Part shown: piece by piece, positions 32,750 to 44,376 of the stretch
How the letters are laid out: every line of letters starts with the position of its first letter
Numbering within the stretch: the first letter of the stretch is position 1
Source: Darksidea phi
Taxonomy: Eukaryota > Ascomycota > Dothideomycetes > Pleosporales > Lentitheciaceae
Length of the DNA: 64,000 nucleotides
NCBI GenBank assembly: GCA_030770425.1
Contig: JASJFT010000081.1
Coordinates: 124,001 to 188,000 of the forward strand
Reading direction: 5' to 3'
Position numbers and translations under genes: made by a program
The notes under the pieces: model-generated
Told to the model about the DNA's origin: nothing
The model's input: the letters and a program-made list of their open reading frames with translations, nothing else
Database searches by the model: none

Positions 32750-34236
32750 GGAAATGCGCGACGCGAGTTCATATAGTGTCCTAACCGGATCGCATTCCTC
32801 CGGCCAGCGTCTGTCTTCAAGGATCAGGCTCTTCCGAAGGCTGCGATGCAGATGCAGGCAGGGGGCATGAAGGAGATCAATGAAACGCGCCGTTGTAATG
32901 CTTGGTGTTTGGCATTCCAAGACATCTATTTACAGCTGTATCGTATGTCTGTATGCTCTGGATGTCTATCATTGTTTTTAACACACGGGGTATAAAGCTA
33001 AAATCAAAAAAATTACACAAAAGCGATCATATCATTTTACACAATTCGCGCGTTCGACAGCGCGAACGGGCGCGATGGCCCTTCAGACACACGATTGTCG
33101 CGTACTGCCTCAGGTCGTCTAGAAGCCCGAACGGCGGAACCGCCAAGCCCCGATCAGGACCAGCAAGTAAGACCGAATGAGAGCACACAACAGAATGTCA
33201 CACAAAAGAGTTCACACAACGGCCTAAGCCCTGGATGTCTATAAATCTGACCACTTGCTTGCGACGCAAACCGCGAGCATAACGCGAGGTCTACGATTCT
33301 TAGGCCAGGCTAGTGGGCGCGACGGCGTTAACGACGAGAAGTTTATTGTAGAGTGGCTTGCAATAAATGCGATCGACCATGGTTGGCGATAAATGCTTAA
33401 ATCGGCCTGACATGGGCTCGGCGTTTCACCCAAGGCCTGCGGTGCATGTGCCGTTTGCTGTGTTTCGGTCGTGTTTGAGTTCATCGTAGCTTCGGCGGTT
33501 CTGAGGTGGGAACGAGCACAAACACGTGGGTAGGCGTAGATAGGACACCTGGATGCATTGGGCGCGGAGGTGAGGCTGTAGATTGCGGCGGCAATGGCCA
33601 TGGCCAAGCCTGGTCGGGGTGATAGTATGCCCTCAGAGCATTCTCGGCCCAGAGAGGCGCATGGCGTGCATTGGATCAGCCCACGCTCAGTAGCGCACAC
33701 AGCTTTGGCTGTGTTGGTTGCAAAGTCCTTCGTTCTCGTGACGATGGGCGCTGGGGGTAAACTCGTTCTGGCGGCGAGGCCAGCGCCCATGATTCAGAGA
33801 AACAGCATATTGGGGCGGGGCAGCGCGCGGGATTCGCTCGGTGGAGAAAAGACGGTGTGCGAGTTGCAAGCACACGCTCTGCAGAAGCCTAGCTATCGTG
33901 AAAGGCTTGGGTGCAGTGTCGAAGTGGGAGACGGGGAGAGTCGGGGAGAGGCGAGGAGAGTCGGCGCCCACTCAAGCGCCCACGCCTCGCGTACCTGCCC
34001 AATGACGTAAGCGCTCGGGCCGGGAGCGCCTGCCGTCCCCGCCGGCCCCTGCCAGCTCAGTAGCACCCCACGTACTTTTCTCGACCCCTCAACAAATACT
34101 GCTTTTTCCCCTTCCCTTTCCCCTTACCCTCTCTTCCCATTCTCCCTCCACCCTCCTCCCAACTCTTCATCCCTCGGCTCAATTCTCAACAACCACACTT
34201 CTACATCCACCACCCACGTTCGACTGCATCGTCACC
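32750..34236. other. Intergenic region with a CT-rich promoter tract
   Basis: No gene is supported between 32750 and 34080. From about 34080 to 34200 the plus strand is a pyrimidine run (TTTTCCCC, CCTTCCCTTTCCCC, CTCTCTTCCC), the common promoter and leader architecture of constitutively expressed fungal genes. It serves the HAD gene. Confidence 0.5.
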
Positions 34237-35032
34237 ATGGGCAAGGTACGGGACAGCACCGCCCCACCGCCTGCCCCGCGCTCACACTTTGCAGGCCAAG
34301 TATATCCTCCTCGACTGCGACAACACGCTCTGCCAGTCGGAGCGTCTCGCCTTTGAGGCCTGCGCCGAGCTCACCAACGAGCTGCTCGAGAAGAAGGGCA
34401 AGGACAAGCGCTACACGACGGACCAGCTCCTCGAGGACTTTGTCGGCCACAACTTCCGCGGCATGCTCATAGCCCTTCAGCCCAAGCATGGCTTCACCAT
34501 GGACGACAAGGAGCTCAACGACTACGTAGAGGCCGAGCTCGGCCGCGTCACCAAGAAGCTCTCCGAGAAGGCGGTAGAGTGCCCCGGCGTCACGGCCGAG
34601 CTCGAGAAGCTCAAGGAGCAGGGCTACCCCATGTCGGTCGTCAGCACCTCGGCCAAGAGCCGTGTCGTCGCCTCTCTCGAGAAGACCAACCTCGCCCGCT
34701 TCTTCCCCAAGGAGCACGTCTACTCGGCCGCCACCTCGCTCGACCCCCCGAGCTCCAAGCCCGACCCCGCCATCTACAACTACGCCTGCAAGCAGCTCGG
34801 CGTCAAGAACGAGGAGGCCATCACCGTCGAGGACAGCAAGTCCGGCGCCACGGCCGCCATGCGTGCCAACATCCCGTGCATCGGCTACGTCGGCATCTAC
34901 GGCATCGAGGAGGGTGAAGAGAAGATGAAGGAGATGGCCAAGCTCCTGACCGAGCAGACCAAGTGCAAGTCCATCATGTACGACTGGAAGGACTTCCAGA
35001 AGTGCCTCAAGGAGGTCGAGGCCCAGATGTAG
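34237..35032 (+). CDS. HAD-superfamily phosphatase
   Basis: Exon 1 is only nine coding bases (34237-34245, ATG GGC AAG), then a 49-nt intron, then 34295-35032; 248 aa. All HAD motifs are present: I, LLDCDNTL, with nucleophile D10 and D12; II, VVSTS; III, the lysine in SSKPDPAIY; IV, ITVEDSKSG. A helical cap (about residues 20-95) makes it a C1-cap member, close to the beta-phosphoglucomutase/pseudouridine-5'-phosphatase group. It is cytosolic, with no signal peptide. Codon use is strongly GC3-biased, suggesting high expression, and also creates long antisense frames. Substrate is not determinable here. Confidence 0.85.
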
Positions 35033-36375
35033 ACTTGATTTGGATACTACGGTACAGTGCCGCACATATACTTTTCTGCATAGGCTGGCTGGCGTTGGAG
35101 ACACCACTCGGCGGTAGAGGACACCATACATGGCTGACGAAGATCATGACCAGATGTAAAAAATAGACCTGATATCTCTTCTGGATCTGTCTGGAGGATC
35201 AAACATATTCCCATTTGCTCGTTGAGTACCCGTGACCGTGTTCCTTGATGCACAACGTGCGTGGCCGTGGATCAAGCATTGCACGTGAGTGCTAAAGACT
35301 GGCCCGTGATGTAGGGGCAGGTCTCCCGCGTCGGGCAGCAAACCAACCCCCACGCCTCGCATTGGACCACCCCTCCATGCGCCGAACTGCAATTTCGAGA
35401 GAGTCGCTGCGACGTTCAACGTCATTCAAAGGCCGCGTCTGTTCCTTCGCCGACTCGTCCCGTATTTGAGCTGCACGTCGAATGCGAACACCCCGGCCAA
35501 GCTCTATGATCGTTCGCTCACAGAAATCGAAATGCTTATCGCCACATACCGCATGCAGCAACCCCCCTTCCACCACACCGTGGCTCCGATCATTGCGCTT
35601 CGCAACCCGTTCCTCCGAAGCACCTGCCAAACCATGCCGACACAGCCCTTCCGTTGTCGTATCCTCTTCTTTGCTCAACGTGCCCCTGCTATTGCGCTAT
35701 CGGGCGAATTAATATGAGGACGCGGTGCTGTTATGCAGGCGGACAAGCAAGGCACCCCAGACCTCCCACCGGGGACAATGCCGACCCGCAACCTTAACAC
35801 GTGGTTTGGCGTGTGCAAGGCGACACGGAGTGGCTGCAAGCGCAGGTACAACGCGAATACGTTGTCCTGCGCCGTCCAAGCAGAGATCCAGCCCAGCTTC
35901 GGGATAGCCGCCCAGCGACGACAACAACACCTTATCGCGGAGCAATCAACGGCTATCAGCAGTTAAGCCTAAGGGATCTCCCATCTGGGCGTTCTCGGCA
36001 CTTGGCGTCCGCAGCCAGAATCACTGCCGCCAAGCGGTGGAGATTGTTCCTCCTTCCCGATTCGACGTTTACCGCACGGGCAAGCTTTGTATTAATTTAT
36101 GCCGGCCAATGTTGCACTTTACGCAGCCAGCGAAGCTGTTCAACGTCCGGGCAACTTGCCACTCATGTCCTCGTGCCCATAGGTTCGACATGGCGACACC
36201 ACCGGAATTGGGAAGGACGTTCGTCTACCTGCCGACTTAGCCACTGGAAATACTTCGCTATGAGACCTGGGTCCATTCCTAGTATAGAGGTGGTCGGATA
36301 TAAAGACAGCACTCGGCAGCTGCCATGATGTCCCACGCCTCGTCCTGCCAACTCTCTTGAGGACCTCTTGCCAAT
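35033..36375. other. Long intergenic region, no supported gene
   Basis: GC-balanced with several frames of 60-175 codons on both strands. None has a motif, a splice pattern or a signal peptide. The last 70 bases contain TATAAAGAC (36299-36307), a likely TATA box for the next gene. Confidence 0.4.
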
Positions 36376-37891
36376 ATGTTTGTTCGGAGTGCTCTCCTTT
36401 CGCTCTCCGCCCTTGCGGCGGCTCGAGAGATTGCCAAAGACAATGTCAAAGCCGCGAAGCTATATGACTCGGGCATCAAACACATGAACAACATCGCCCT
36501 CAAGGAGGTACATGGCGGTCCCGCACGCTGCAAGGTTCATACTAACAGCCACCGCAGGAAGTTTGGGCAAGACAAGAAGAGGCCGGCGCCTACGAGTCAT
36601 CGCAGTACGCAGAGGTTGCCGAATTTACAGCGTGCACCAACGGTACCGTCGTGACTGCTACCGACACGTTCAAGTGCAAGAACGTGAGTATGCAATCCCA
36701 AGGTGCCGAGACTTGCTCATGTTCCGTTAGGTTGATCTCTATCACTTCGTCTCCCACGCGAACTTGGGCAGCACCCTGGGATTTGGCTCATCATCATGGG
36801 GCTGGACAAGTGCAGATGGCCGCGAGTTCATCGCCATCGGGCAGCAAGACGGCACCGCCTTCGCCGAGATCACTAAAGAGGGAAAGCTGTCTTACCTCGG
36901 ACGCCTGCCCCAGGTCTCCGAGCCAAGCAAATGGCGCGAGATCCGGGCGCACAACGACCTCATGATAATCGGTAGTGAAGCCGAACGCCACGGCATCCAG
37001 ATCTTCGATATGAAGAAGCTCCTTGATCTTGATCCTGCTAAGCCAAAGACCTTTGACAAGCTGAAGGACTTGGTGGGCCACTACGACAAACTCCCCATTG
37101 GCCGCACTCACAACGTCGTCACAAACCCCAAGACGAACTACATCTATTCTGTCGGTGCGCAGCCCACCACTGACAAGTGCCGGTCCGGCATCATCTTTAT
37201 CGACATCTCAGACCCATCGAAGCCCACCAACGCTGGATGTGCTTCAGAGGATGGCTATGTCCACGATGCCCAGTGCGTCATCTACAAGGGCCCGGATACC
37301 CAGTACAACGGTCGTGAGATCTGCTATGGCTACAACGAGGACACGCTCACCATTTACGATATTACTGATAAGAAGAAGCCCAAGATCCTTTCCATCACCT
37401 CGTATGAGGGCGCAGCGTACACGCACCAGGGCGCTCTTCTTGATGTGGAAGACCAGCGCTATCTTCTGCTAGACGATGAATATGACGAGTTCGACAAGGT
37501 CGGCCCTGGAATCCCTGGAAACCCAATCACCTACATCTGGGACATCTCGTCGCTCAAGAAGCCCAAGCAGACTGGACTTTACAAGTCCGGTGCGCACGGC
37601 ATCGACCACAACCAATACGTCGCGAATGGCTTTGCCTACCAGTCAAACTACGGTACTGGTTTCCGCGTGCTGGATGTGCGGTCTATCCCGAATGACCCGA
37701 CGGGTGCGGGTGTGAAGGAAGTCGGCTTCATCGACATCTACCCTGAAGATGACAACGAGCCTGGTGGAGGGTCAGTGTCGTTCAAGGGGACTTGGAGCAG
37801 CTATGCGCTGTTCAAGTCGGGCTACATCTTTATAAACACTATGGAGAGAGGTGGATTTGTGGTCAAGGTGCATGAATCAGCTCTGGTTTAG
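36376..37891 (+). CDS. Secreted choice-of-anchor B family protein
   Basis: Three exons: 36376-36507, 36558-36683 and 36731-37891, 472 aa, phases consistent. A signal peptide lies at about residues 1-17. The bulk is a beta-propeller-like repeat protein. Typical blades are GIQIFDMKKL, SGIIFIDISDPSKPT, LTIYDITDKKKPKIL, ITYIWDISSLKKPKQTG and FRVLDVRSI. This LVIVD/IxDISDPxxP pattern and the DGYVHDAQCV and THQGAL segments define the choice-of-anchor B family, extracellular proteins of unknown role shared with bacteria. No GPI or cell-wall anchor is seen at the C-terminus. Confidence 0.85.
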
Positions 37892-38757
37892 AGATTACGC
37901 GTACGGATTAATGATAAAGGGTGGCATATCGCTAGAGGTATAGCTGAAGAGCAAAGTAGCGTAATGAACGAAGCTCTTATATCGCGCACAAATCATCCAT
38001 GGCCAGGCTGGAAAGCAGTGTGAAGCTCTTGCAATTCGTGAAGCGACGTCATACTCAAAAAACTTCGCTATCCCAAAACAGCTAGCGCGCTCAACGCCCG
38101 GTCGCCCCCTTCCACATGCCATCGCTCCATCCTCTCCCTCCACAGCGTCCCCTCAAAGCATCGCCACCGTCCACATCGCCGCCATCACACCTCGGCGGCA
38201 GCGGGCAGAGCGACGCCCAGGCACAGTGGCGGATCATTGCGCAAATCAGCCAGACGGAGATAGATTGTGGCGTGGAGTGCCCAGTCTCACACCCCGCCCA
38301 TCTCGTCCTTGGCGCAATGAGGGAGCTTCCCAATCAAGCTCTGAGCTACGGGAAAAGCTATCGGAGCTCCCCAGCTACCCTTGCTTTGAAAGGAAGCTAT
38401 CGGCGCGCCGAGCGACTATTTGTTCCTCCTTCCTCTGCGGTCGGGAGCCCGCGCCAAGACGGTTTCTTTCCTACCGCCTGGCGGCCGGTTGCTGAGGACC
38501 AGGGGACCGACGGTGCGTGTGCCTGGATGATGCCAATCGAGATGATTGCTTACGAGCTGCCTAATTAAGCTTGTGTCACCGGTACGAGAAAAGTACGAGG
38601 TCATAATCTGGATGGCTATATAGAGCCCCGGGATGTGTACAGTCTCACGTCCCACGGCTTTCTTGTCCTCCTCGTCTCCCCCTCCTCTCATCCGATTGCA
38701 CTCTTGCAATTGACACATCAGCCGCAATTGCTCATCAATTGAAGAGTACAAAGTAGG
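37892..38757. other. Intergenic region, promoter of the aminopeptidase
   Basis: No supported gene. TATATAGAGCC (38618-38628), about 130 bases before the start at 38758, is a probable TATA box. Confidence 0.45.
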
Positions 38758-40380
38758 ATGAGGACAACATCAACAGTGGCCCTAGCGAGCTTAATTGCCT
38801 CCGCTGCCGCCCAGTACAAGACGCTCGTTACACCTGAGGCCCTTATCGATGCCGTATCGCTCGATGACCTTCTCGCTGGATCCCAGAAACTGCAGGATTT
38901 CGCCGATGCTAACGGTGGCAACCGCGCGTTTGGAGGTGGCGGCCACAATGCGACTGTAGATTGGCTGTATGATACTTTGACGGAGACGGGGTATTACGAT
39001 GTGACGAAAGACGAGTTTGTGGAGTTGTTTACCGCTGCCGTTGTTGAAGCAACTGCAGCTGGAGAGGCTTTCGAGGCATTATACATGGTATGTTCGGGGA
39101 CTTGCTCGCTCGTAGAGATGGAGGTAGCTGACGGGTAAACAGACATACGCACCCTCTGGCGATGTCACGGCAAACCTGGTTGAGGTGGCTGACATTGGCT
39201 GCACCGCCGCCGACTATCCCACGGGGGTTTCAGGAAACATCGCTCTCATCAAGCGCGGCACATGTCCTTTTGGAGAAAAGGCCTCACTGGCCAAAGCTGC
39301 TGGCGCTGCCGGGGCCATCATCTACAACAATGTGAATGGCACTTTGCAAGGCACTCTCGGCGGTGTTGGTGACTACGCACCCACCGTCGGTGTCAGCCAG
39401 GAAGTCGGCCTTTCTCTTCTCGCCCAGCTCGCAGCTGGGGGCGTCGAGGTACACCTCGATGTCAACGCAATGGAAGAAAACCGCACCACGTGGAACGTCA
39501 TTGCTGAGACCAAGGGTGGTGACAAGGATAACGTGCTCATGCTCGGTGGTCATACCGACTCTGTGTTTGCGGGCCCGGGTATCAACGATGATGGCTCTGG
39601 CACTGTCGGTGTGCTCACCGTCGCGAAGGCGCTCACGAAGTTCACGGTCACCAACGCTGTCCGCTTCGCTTTCTGGTCAGCCGAGGAGTACGGATTGCTA
39701 GGCTCATACCACTACCTCAAGACGCTCAATGGCACAATCTCCGGCTCGGCCGCTGAAGTTGGCAAGATCCGTGCTTACCTCAACTTCGACATGTAAGTTT
39801 TTAACCTACATTCGACATTTTGCCATGAACGAATCGCTAACGCAGAAGCAGGATCGCCTCGCCAAATTATGTCCTTGGTATCTATGACGGTGACGGCAGT
39901 GGCTTCAACTTCTCCGGCCCCGCCGGCTCCGATACCATTGAAAAAGACTTCGAAACCTTCTTCGACAGCAAGGACGCCCCGCACGTGCCCTCCATCTTCA
40001 GCGGGCGCTCCGACTACGCCGCGTTCCTCGAGAACGGCATTCCTTCCGGCGGCCTCTTTACCGGTGCCGAGGAACTCAAAACGGAGGAGGAAGCTGCCCT
40101 CTTCGGTGGCGAGGCGGGCGTTGCGCTTGACGTAAACTACCATAAGGCTGGTGACAACATCGAAAACCTGAGCCACGAGGCTTTCTTGATCAACGCCCAA
40201 GCTATTGCGAACTCGGTTGCGAAATACGCCTTGGCTTTTGAGGGTATCCCTAAGGGCAACTCGACCGTGCGCAGGAGGAGTGCCGAGGTGCACAGGCATA
40301 CGACTAGATTCGAGACGGCACATACACATGCTCATGCTCATGCGGCGCCTTGTGGACAGGCTGCTAAGGTAGAGATCTAA
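38758..40380 (+). CDS. Secreted M28 aminopeptidase with PA domain
   Basis: Exons 38758-39087, 39143-39792 and 39852-40380, 502 aa, phases consistent. A signal peptide ends near SAAAQ (residue 18). A protease-associated (PA) domain occupies about residues 130-240 (IALIKRGTCPFGEKASLAKA, AAGAIIYNN). The M28 zinc site follows: GGHTDSV (His, Asp), GINDDGSGT (bridging Asp), WSAEEYGLLG (catalytic and zinc Glu), YLNFDM (Asp) and YHKAGD (His). This matches vacuolar aminopeptidase Y / secreted leucine aminopeptidases, which release N-terminal residues from peptides. The C-terminal tail is unusually His-rich (HTHAHAHAA), which could bind metal. Confidence 0.9.
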
Positions 40381-40494
40381 GTCGGGGGCATGTTCATGAT
40401 GTCATGAATAATGATGTAGAAGTAGCTCGTTAAGCAATGATCGAGACGTTATCTTCCATCTACGTGATTGTGTTCTTTTCGCGTATTGCCTTGC

Positions 40495-40689
40495 ATAGAG
40501 TAGGAACGACGAGCCGTTGCCCTCGCAGTCATGCCGTGACGTGAACCTCAGGCAATCAAGGCAACGACTGCAACCAACAACCTTCTTGCGTTTCAAGGTA
40601 TTCGGGACGAAATGCCTTTTTGTGTCACCTTTGGGTTATTCCGCGAGTTGACGACGCGATGGCTACTACTCATTCGATAGAGTAGGAAC
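40495..40689 (+). repeat. Dispersed repeat R2, copy A, flanked by 13-base direct repeats
   Basis: The segment from CGCAGTCATGCCGTGACGTG (40524) to CTACTCATTCGAT (40678) matches the reverse complement of 45717-45867 over its whole length. ATAGAGTAGGAAC occurs at 40495-40507 and again at 40677-40689, so the element is bracketed by a direct repeat that could be a target-site duplication. It has no coding frame. Confidence 0.6.
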
Positions 40690-41873
40690 AACTAACCGCG
40701 CGTCGTGTGTTCCGGCCTCTTTGCCAGCTTGTGAACAGAGGACTCTACGCGTTGACGGCGGCGGTTATTATACACTTTAGGGGATAAAGGCCGTTTGGTC
40801 AAGTTGGGAAATGCAAACTTTGGCGGAGTGTAGATGCCAGAGCAGTCACCATATCTCCCGTGATAGTTGTTTTTCGAAGGTGAAACGGCCACATAATTAG
40901 AAGAGGCAGACTAGCGGCGGACAGAGGAGACGGGCGTTTTAACGAAGGCCTAGGCAATTTTCATAACCATGTTTTATCGTCAAACTTTCCTAGGCGGATT
41001 CACTGGCTTTTACCTGCTCGGCTAGTATTCTGAGTAAGTATATCCAACACGTGTAGATACCTTTTTTCCTTCCATGGAACTATGTCCACTCGCCTTGACT
41101 ATATATGCACGGTGAATAATTATATTCCTGCCCAAGGTTATGATCGAAATACTGGGGATACGTGTCTTTCGCGCGCGTGCAGCACGACGCGTGACGAATA
41201 CGCGAACGAGAAGAAGCAACGCTCGAGTATAAAGCGAAGCTATCGCTTATTCGCAAGCCGGCGCAGAAACAATGGATCTAGATAGCTCGAACTTCCATCG
41301 GAACAAGACGACATCCGTAGGGAAGTAGCGCGAAGGCTACCTAGAGAGAGTGGCTAGCTGCAACGAGATTCTGCACTTCGTGGTGTCGAAGTCCGGATTG
41401 TCAAGTTCGGGCGAGATGTGCTAACGAGATACGCTCCTGCGGATATCTTGACCTCTAGCTTCTTGTAGCCCCGACTGTTTCTGTGGCTGCTACATTCACC
41501 GCCGAAAGCGAAGACGAAGAGAGTGATGGTTGTAGATGCTGATTTTCCACTTCGTCGGGGAGGTTTTTCATGGGAAGAGCCGCTAGGCTTATGCCTCTGT
41601 TGCTGTACACTTGTCTGCCATCTTTAACTGCGGCCGTCGGGTCCGATACCTCACTCGGTTCGAAGTTGTCTGTGTGCGGCGTTTCTGAGTTCCGGTGATA
41701 GTGCAGCCTTGTTGCATTCATGTCGGTGTTTTTTGCGTGGATGGTGCGTGCTGGGCGTACTGCTTAACAATCCACGGTAACACGCCCTTCCTTCGACGGA
41801 TGCGCCCAGCCGATTCGTTACAAGCTGCGCTCCTCTACTCATGCGAGGGTTCGGGATATACGGGTCCAGCGAT

Positions 41874-42492
41874 TCACAGATGACTTTCGGGTCGACTCGA
41901 TTCAACAGCGCCTAAATGCCGCTCTTCAGCGTGTGGGCTATATCCGACGTAGCTTTGAAGGTCGAGCGGTGTTTCGCTTTCGGCGTATTTGAACATCTCA
42001 TCGTCGGCGTCGGCGTTCTCTTGGTGGTTAGCAGTAGCCTCGCTTTCTCGATCTTTGCAGACTTCGTCATCGACAAGAGCAGCTTCACTTTCATGACGTC
42101 CGAACACGGTTTCGTTGAAGCAATGCCTTGTGAGCGTATGGTCTATGGCTCGCCGCTTGCATCGCTCTCCCTACCTAAGCGGTCCGTCCGTGTGTCGCCG
42201 CTGGCCTCACTTGTGGTAGCAAACTAGGCCATGCCATCGTCCGGTATGGGTCTGGAGATATATCCATACCGAGGAAGTCCCGCCTGAATCCAGGATGTTG
42301 TGAGTCAGGCATTTCTACGAAGAAGCTTGATGTAATAGTAGCGCTGTCGGATGGCTTGATGGTAAAGAACTCCTGTATTGGAACCGGCAATTGTGCTATT
42401 CTTTCCTGTTCGACTGCAGCTGGTCGGGTGGTGGTGATCAGGGCTCGCTGTGTATCAGTCAGTAAACCGCTCTTCGAATAGGTGAAGGACAT
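41874..42492 (-). CDS. Possible small acidic protein, two exons
   Basis: Frame 42492-42211 (94 codons, MSFTYSKSGLLTDTQRALIT) ends at CAA then GTGAGG. After a 40-nt gap ending TAG the frame resumes in phase at 42170 (GERCKRRAIDHTLTRHCFNE) and runs to 41874 with acidic text (HESEAALVDDEVCKDRES). A 40-nt intron is short for this genome. TATATGATG lies just upstream of the start. No family is recognised. Further unlinked frames continue to 41455. Confidence 0.28.
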
Positions 42493-43897
42493 GCCTTTAT
42501 GGTCTTTATATGATGCTTGACTGGGATATAGCAGGCTAGCATCACATAAAACAACGCGAGGGTAGGCTCCAGTCAGTAGTAGTGCTTACGTTGCGATAAT
42601 TTCTGAGCGATGGGTACTGGGCCATGGACGGTGAGTGAGAGCTCGCTCGTCGAGATCGAGCGGTGGATGTAACGGCGTTAGGCTTTATTAGCGGTGCATT
42701 ACTTCTGCTGGAACATTGCTCAGTGGTGCAAAGGCGGGCAGTGAAGGTTGGTCGTGCTCGAGAAGTCGCGTTCTGACTAGTTCGGGCATGTACACTGGCA
42801 TCTAGATCATTTTGTAGCGCCGAAATAAATAAAAGAAAAGAAAAGAAAAGTAAGAACTACCAAAGCATATGAACTGTCACTTCATCGGAGTCCTTCATTT
42901 CTAAGGTGTTGAACCCTGGAGCAATTTGTGAACCCAATTGAGCCGAAGGACTACCTTGAGCTCTAAAACCGGTCGGCGCTTTGCATAATGCGCCTTTAAC
43001 CATGACCAACTAGCATAATCCATTTCTCGGCCCCATGGGACGGCCTTCACGGGCATTTCTAGATCGTCAGAGTGCATTTATAAGTACGCATATCGCGTGT
43101 ACGCGTGATGCCGTAGCTATATAATCCTCTTTCCGTGCCCATAGTTGCTATCCTATATTCGCCTCCATATCTAGTGACAAAAGGTCTTGAGCAATTCCAG
43201 CCACCAATTCCACGCGGCGTTTCAGAGGTCAGATTATTGACCGAAGAGCTACGAACCATTTGTGTAACAGTGGTTTTCTAAGGGGGATATTATCTACTTG
43301 TAGTCCGTTTGCAATGGTGCTCTAAGTTCCCTGAAAGAGCTCACGACGATGTTTGATACCGAAATAACGGCAACGGATAAACCCGTCGTGAACGTTCGTC
43401 TTATGTTGGACTTGAGATTTACATCAAAGCTACGCACGCAGAAACTCTCATTGTCTCCCATGTTTTGGACCGACCTCAGCTACTAGTTGTGTCTAATTAG
43501 GAAGAGGTTATACCATTGCCATCTATCATGGGGTGAAATTGTTGTAGTTGGCGTTTGCGAAGGAAATGACTCCATTCAAAGTGCTCGCATCAACATGACC
43601 CAAGGCCCTGATCGGCTTGTATGACTGAAAATGAAAAGCCCTATGGCAGCTCTCCAATAGCTACGAATTCGCAGACGCTGTGCTCAGTGTCACTACGATA
43701 AATCTTATCCACGAAGTCTTTTCGCGTTTGCGAGCATCTAGACTGGAGGTCAGCGTTTCCGGGCTGCTCGTAAAGGTCATATCGGTACTGAGGCCGTTGA
43801 GCCCCTAGAGCGATCCAGGAGGATGTAGTCCTTAACTGACAAGGGATCGAGTAATCTGCAACCCGAGATCTGGGCCATGCATCCTCTAGCTGATCTA

Positions 43898-44112
43898 TTT
43901 GTTTTGGATATGCACAATGGGGGTTCTGTTTTTAAGGTCCTTCCGAAATATGGTCGGAGTCTTTACACAGTAGAGGTGCTATACCCGCACTTTATATACT
44001 ATAATAGAGCTATAGAGCTGTACATAGTACTGTCGATCGTGAGCGACGAGGTAATGGTTCGAACATTGAGGCGACGAGCAATGACATGTGCTGCCGAGTC
44101 GCAGACCCTGTT
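43898..44112 (+). repeat. Dispersed repeat R1, copy 4 (most diverged)
   Basis: TTTGTTTTGGATATGCACAA, then AAGGTCCTTCCGAAATATGG, AGAGGTGCTATACCCGCAC, TATAGAGCTGTACATAG and GCGACGAGCAATGACATGTG follow the block order of the other copies. Most differences are G/A or C/T, which fits RIP acting on a repeat. Confidence 0.8.
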
Positions 44113-44223
44113 TGGGGATATAGACAGAGTATGTGTATTTAATTTTGCAAGATAATCCTATATCAATGTAGCTGTAGAGGTAGGTCTAACTCGAAGATCC
44201 AATGCTAATATGGCTCAATAAAA

Positions 44224-44376
44224 ATGAGCTCCTTGATTGATGCAGACCCCATCCAGCAACTCGTCTCTGCACCAGAAGAATCGAACTCGCAGGCACAACA
44301 GCAGTCGACCCAGTTCCACAACATTGTTCGACGCACACGCAATACCACGACCGCCTCGCGCCCCAAGACACCATAA
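44224..44376 (+). CDS. Small ORF, 50 aa, Gln/Ser-rich
   Basis: A complete ATG-to-TAA frame (MSSLIDADPIQQLVSAPEES, then Gln-rich, ending RRTRNTTTASRPKTP). It is low in TA and coding-like in a decayed region, about 110 bases after repeat R1 copy 4. It may be a leftover exon. No domain. Confidence 0.25.
   Translation: MSSLIDADPIQQLVSAPEESNSQAQQQSTQFHNIVRRTRNTTTASRPKTP

Noticed and set aside
32213..32920. Long minus-strand frame overlapping the LPMO-like gene
   Set aside because: A shifted frame of the same exon; the signal peptide and mature histidine support the 32604 start instead.
33239..34010. Frames of up to 183 codons on both strands upstream of the HAD gene
   Set aside because: No domain, splice pattern or signal peptide; GC-rich intergenic DNA produces such frames by chance.
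34232..35131. 299-codon minus-strand frame opposite the HAD gene
   Set aside because: It is the antisense shadow of a strongly GC3-biased gene. The composition (Leu/Gly/Val repeats) mirrors the sense codons and has no domain.
35292..36328. Several frames of 80-175 codons between the HAD and choice-of-anchor B genes
   Set aside because: None shows family motifs, and they overlap each other on both strands.
38116..38568. 150-codon plus-strand frame upstream of the aminopeptidase
   Set aside because: Pro/Ser-rich low-quality text and no motif; it lies in the promoter region.
26500..44080. GTTCGAAC-like strings suggestive of a tRNA T-loop
   Set aside because: They fall inside repeat R1 (GTTTCGAACATT) and no cloverleaf can be built around them.
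43898..44155. A frame of about 90 codons inside repeat R1 copy 4, and similar frames in the other copies
   Set aside because: The frames are not conserved among the four copies, so the repeat is judged non-coding.
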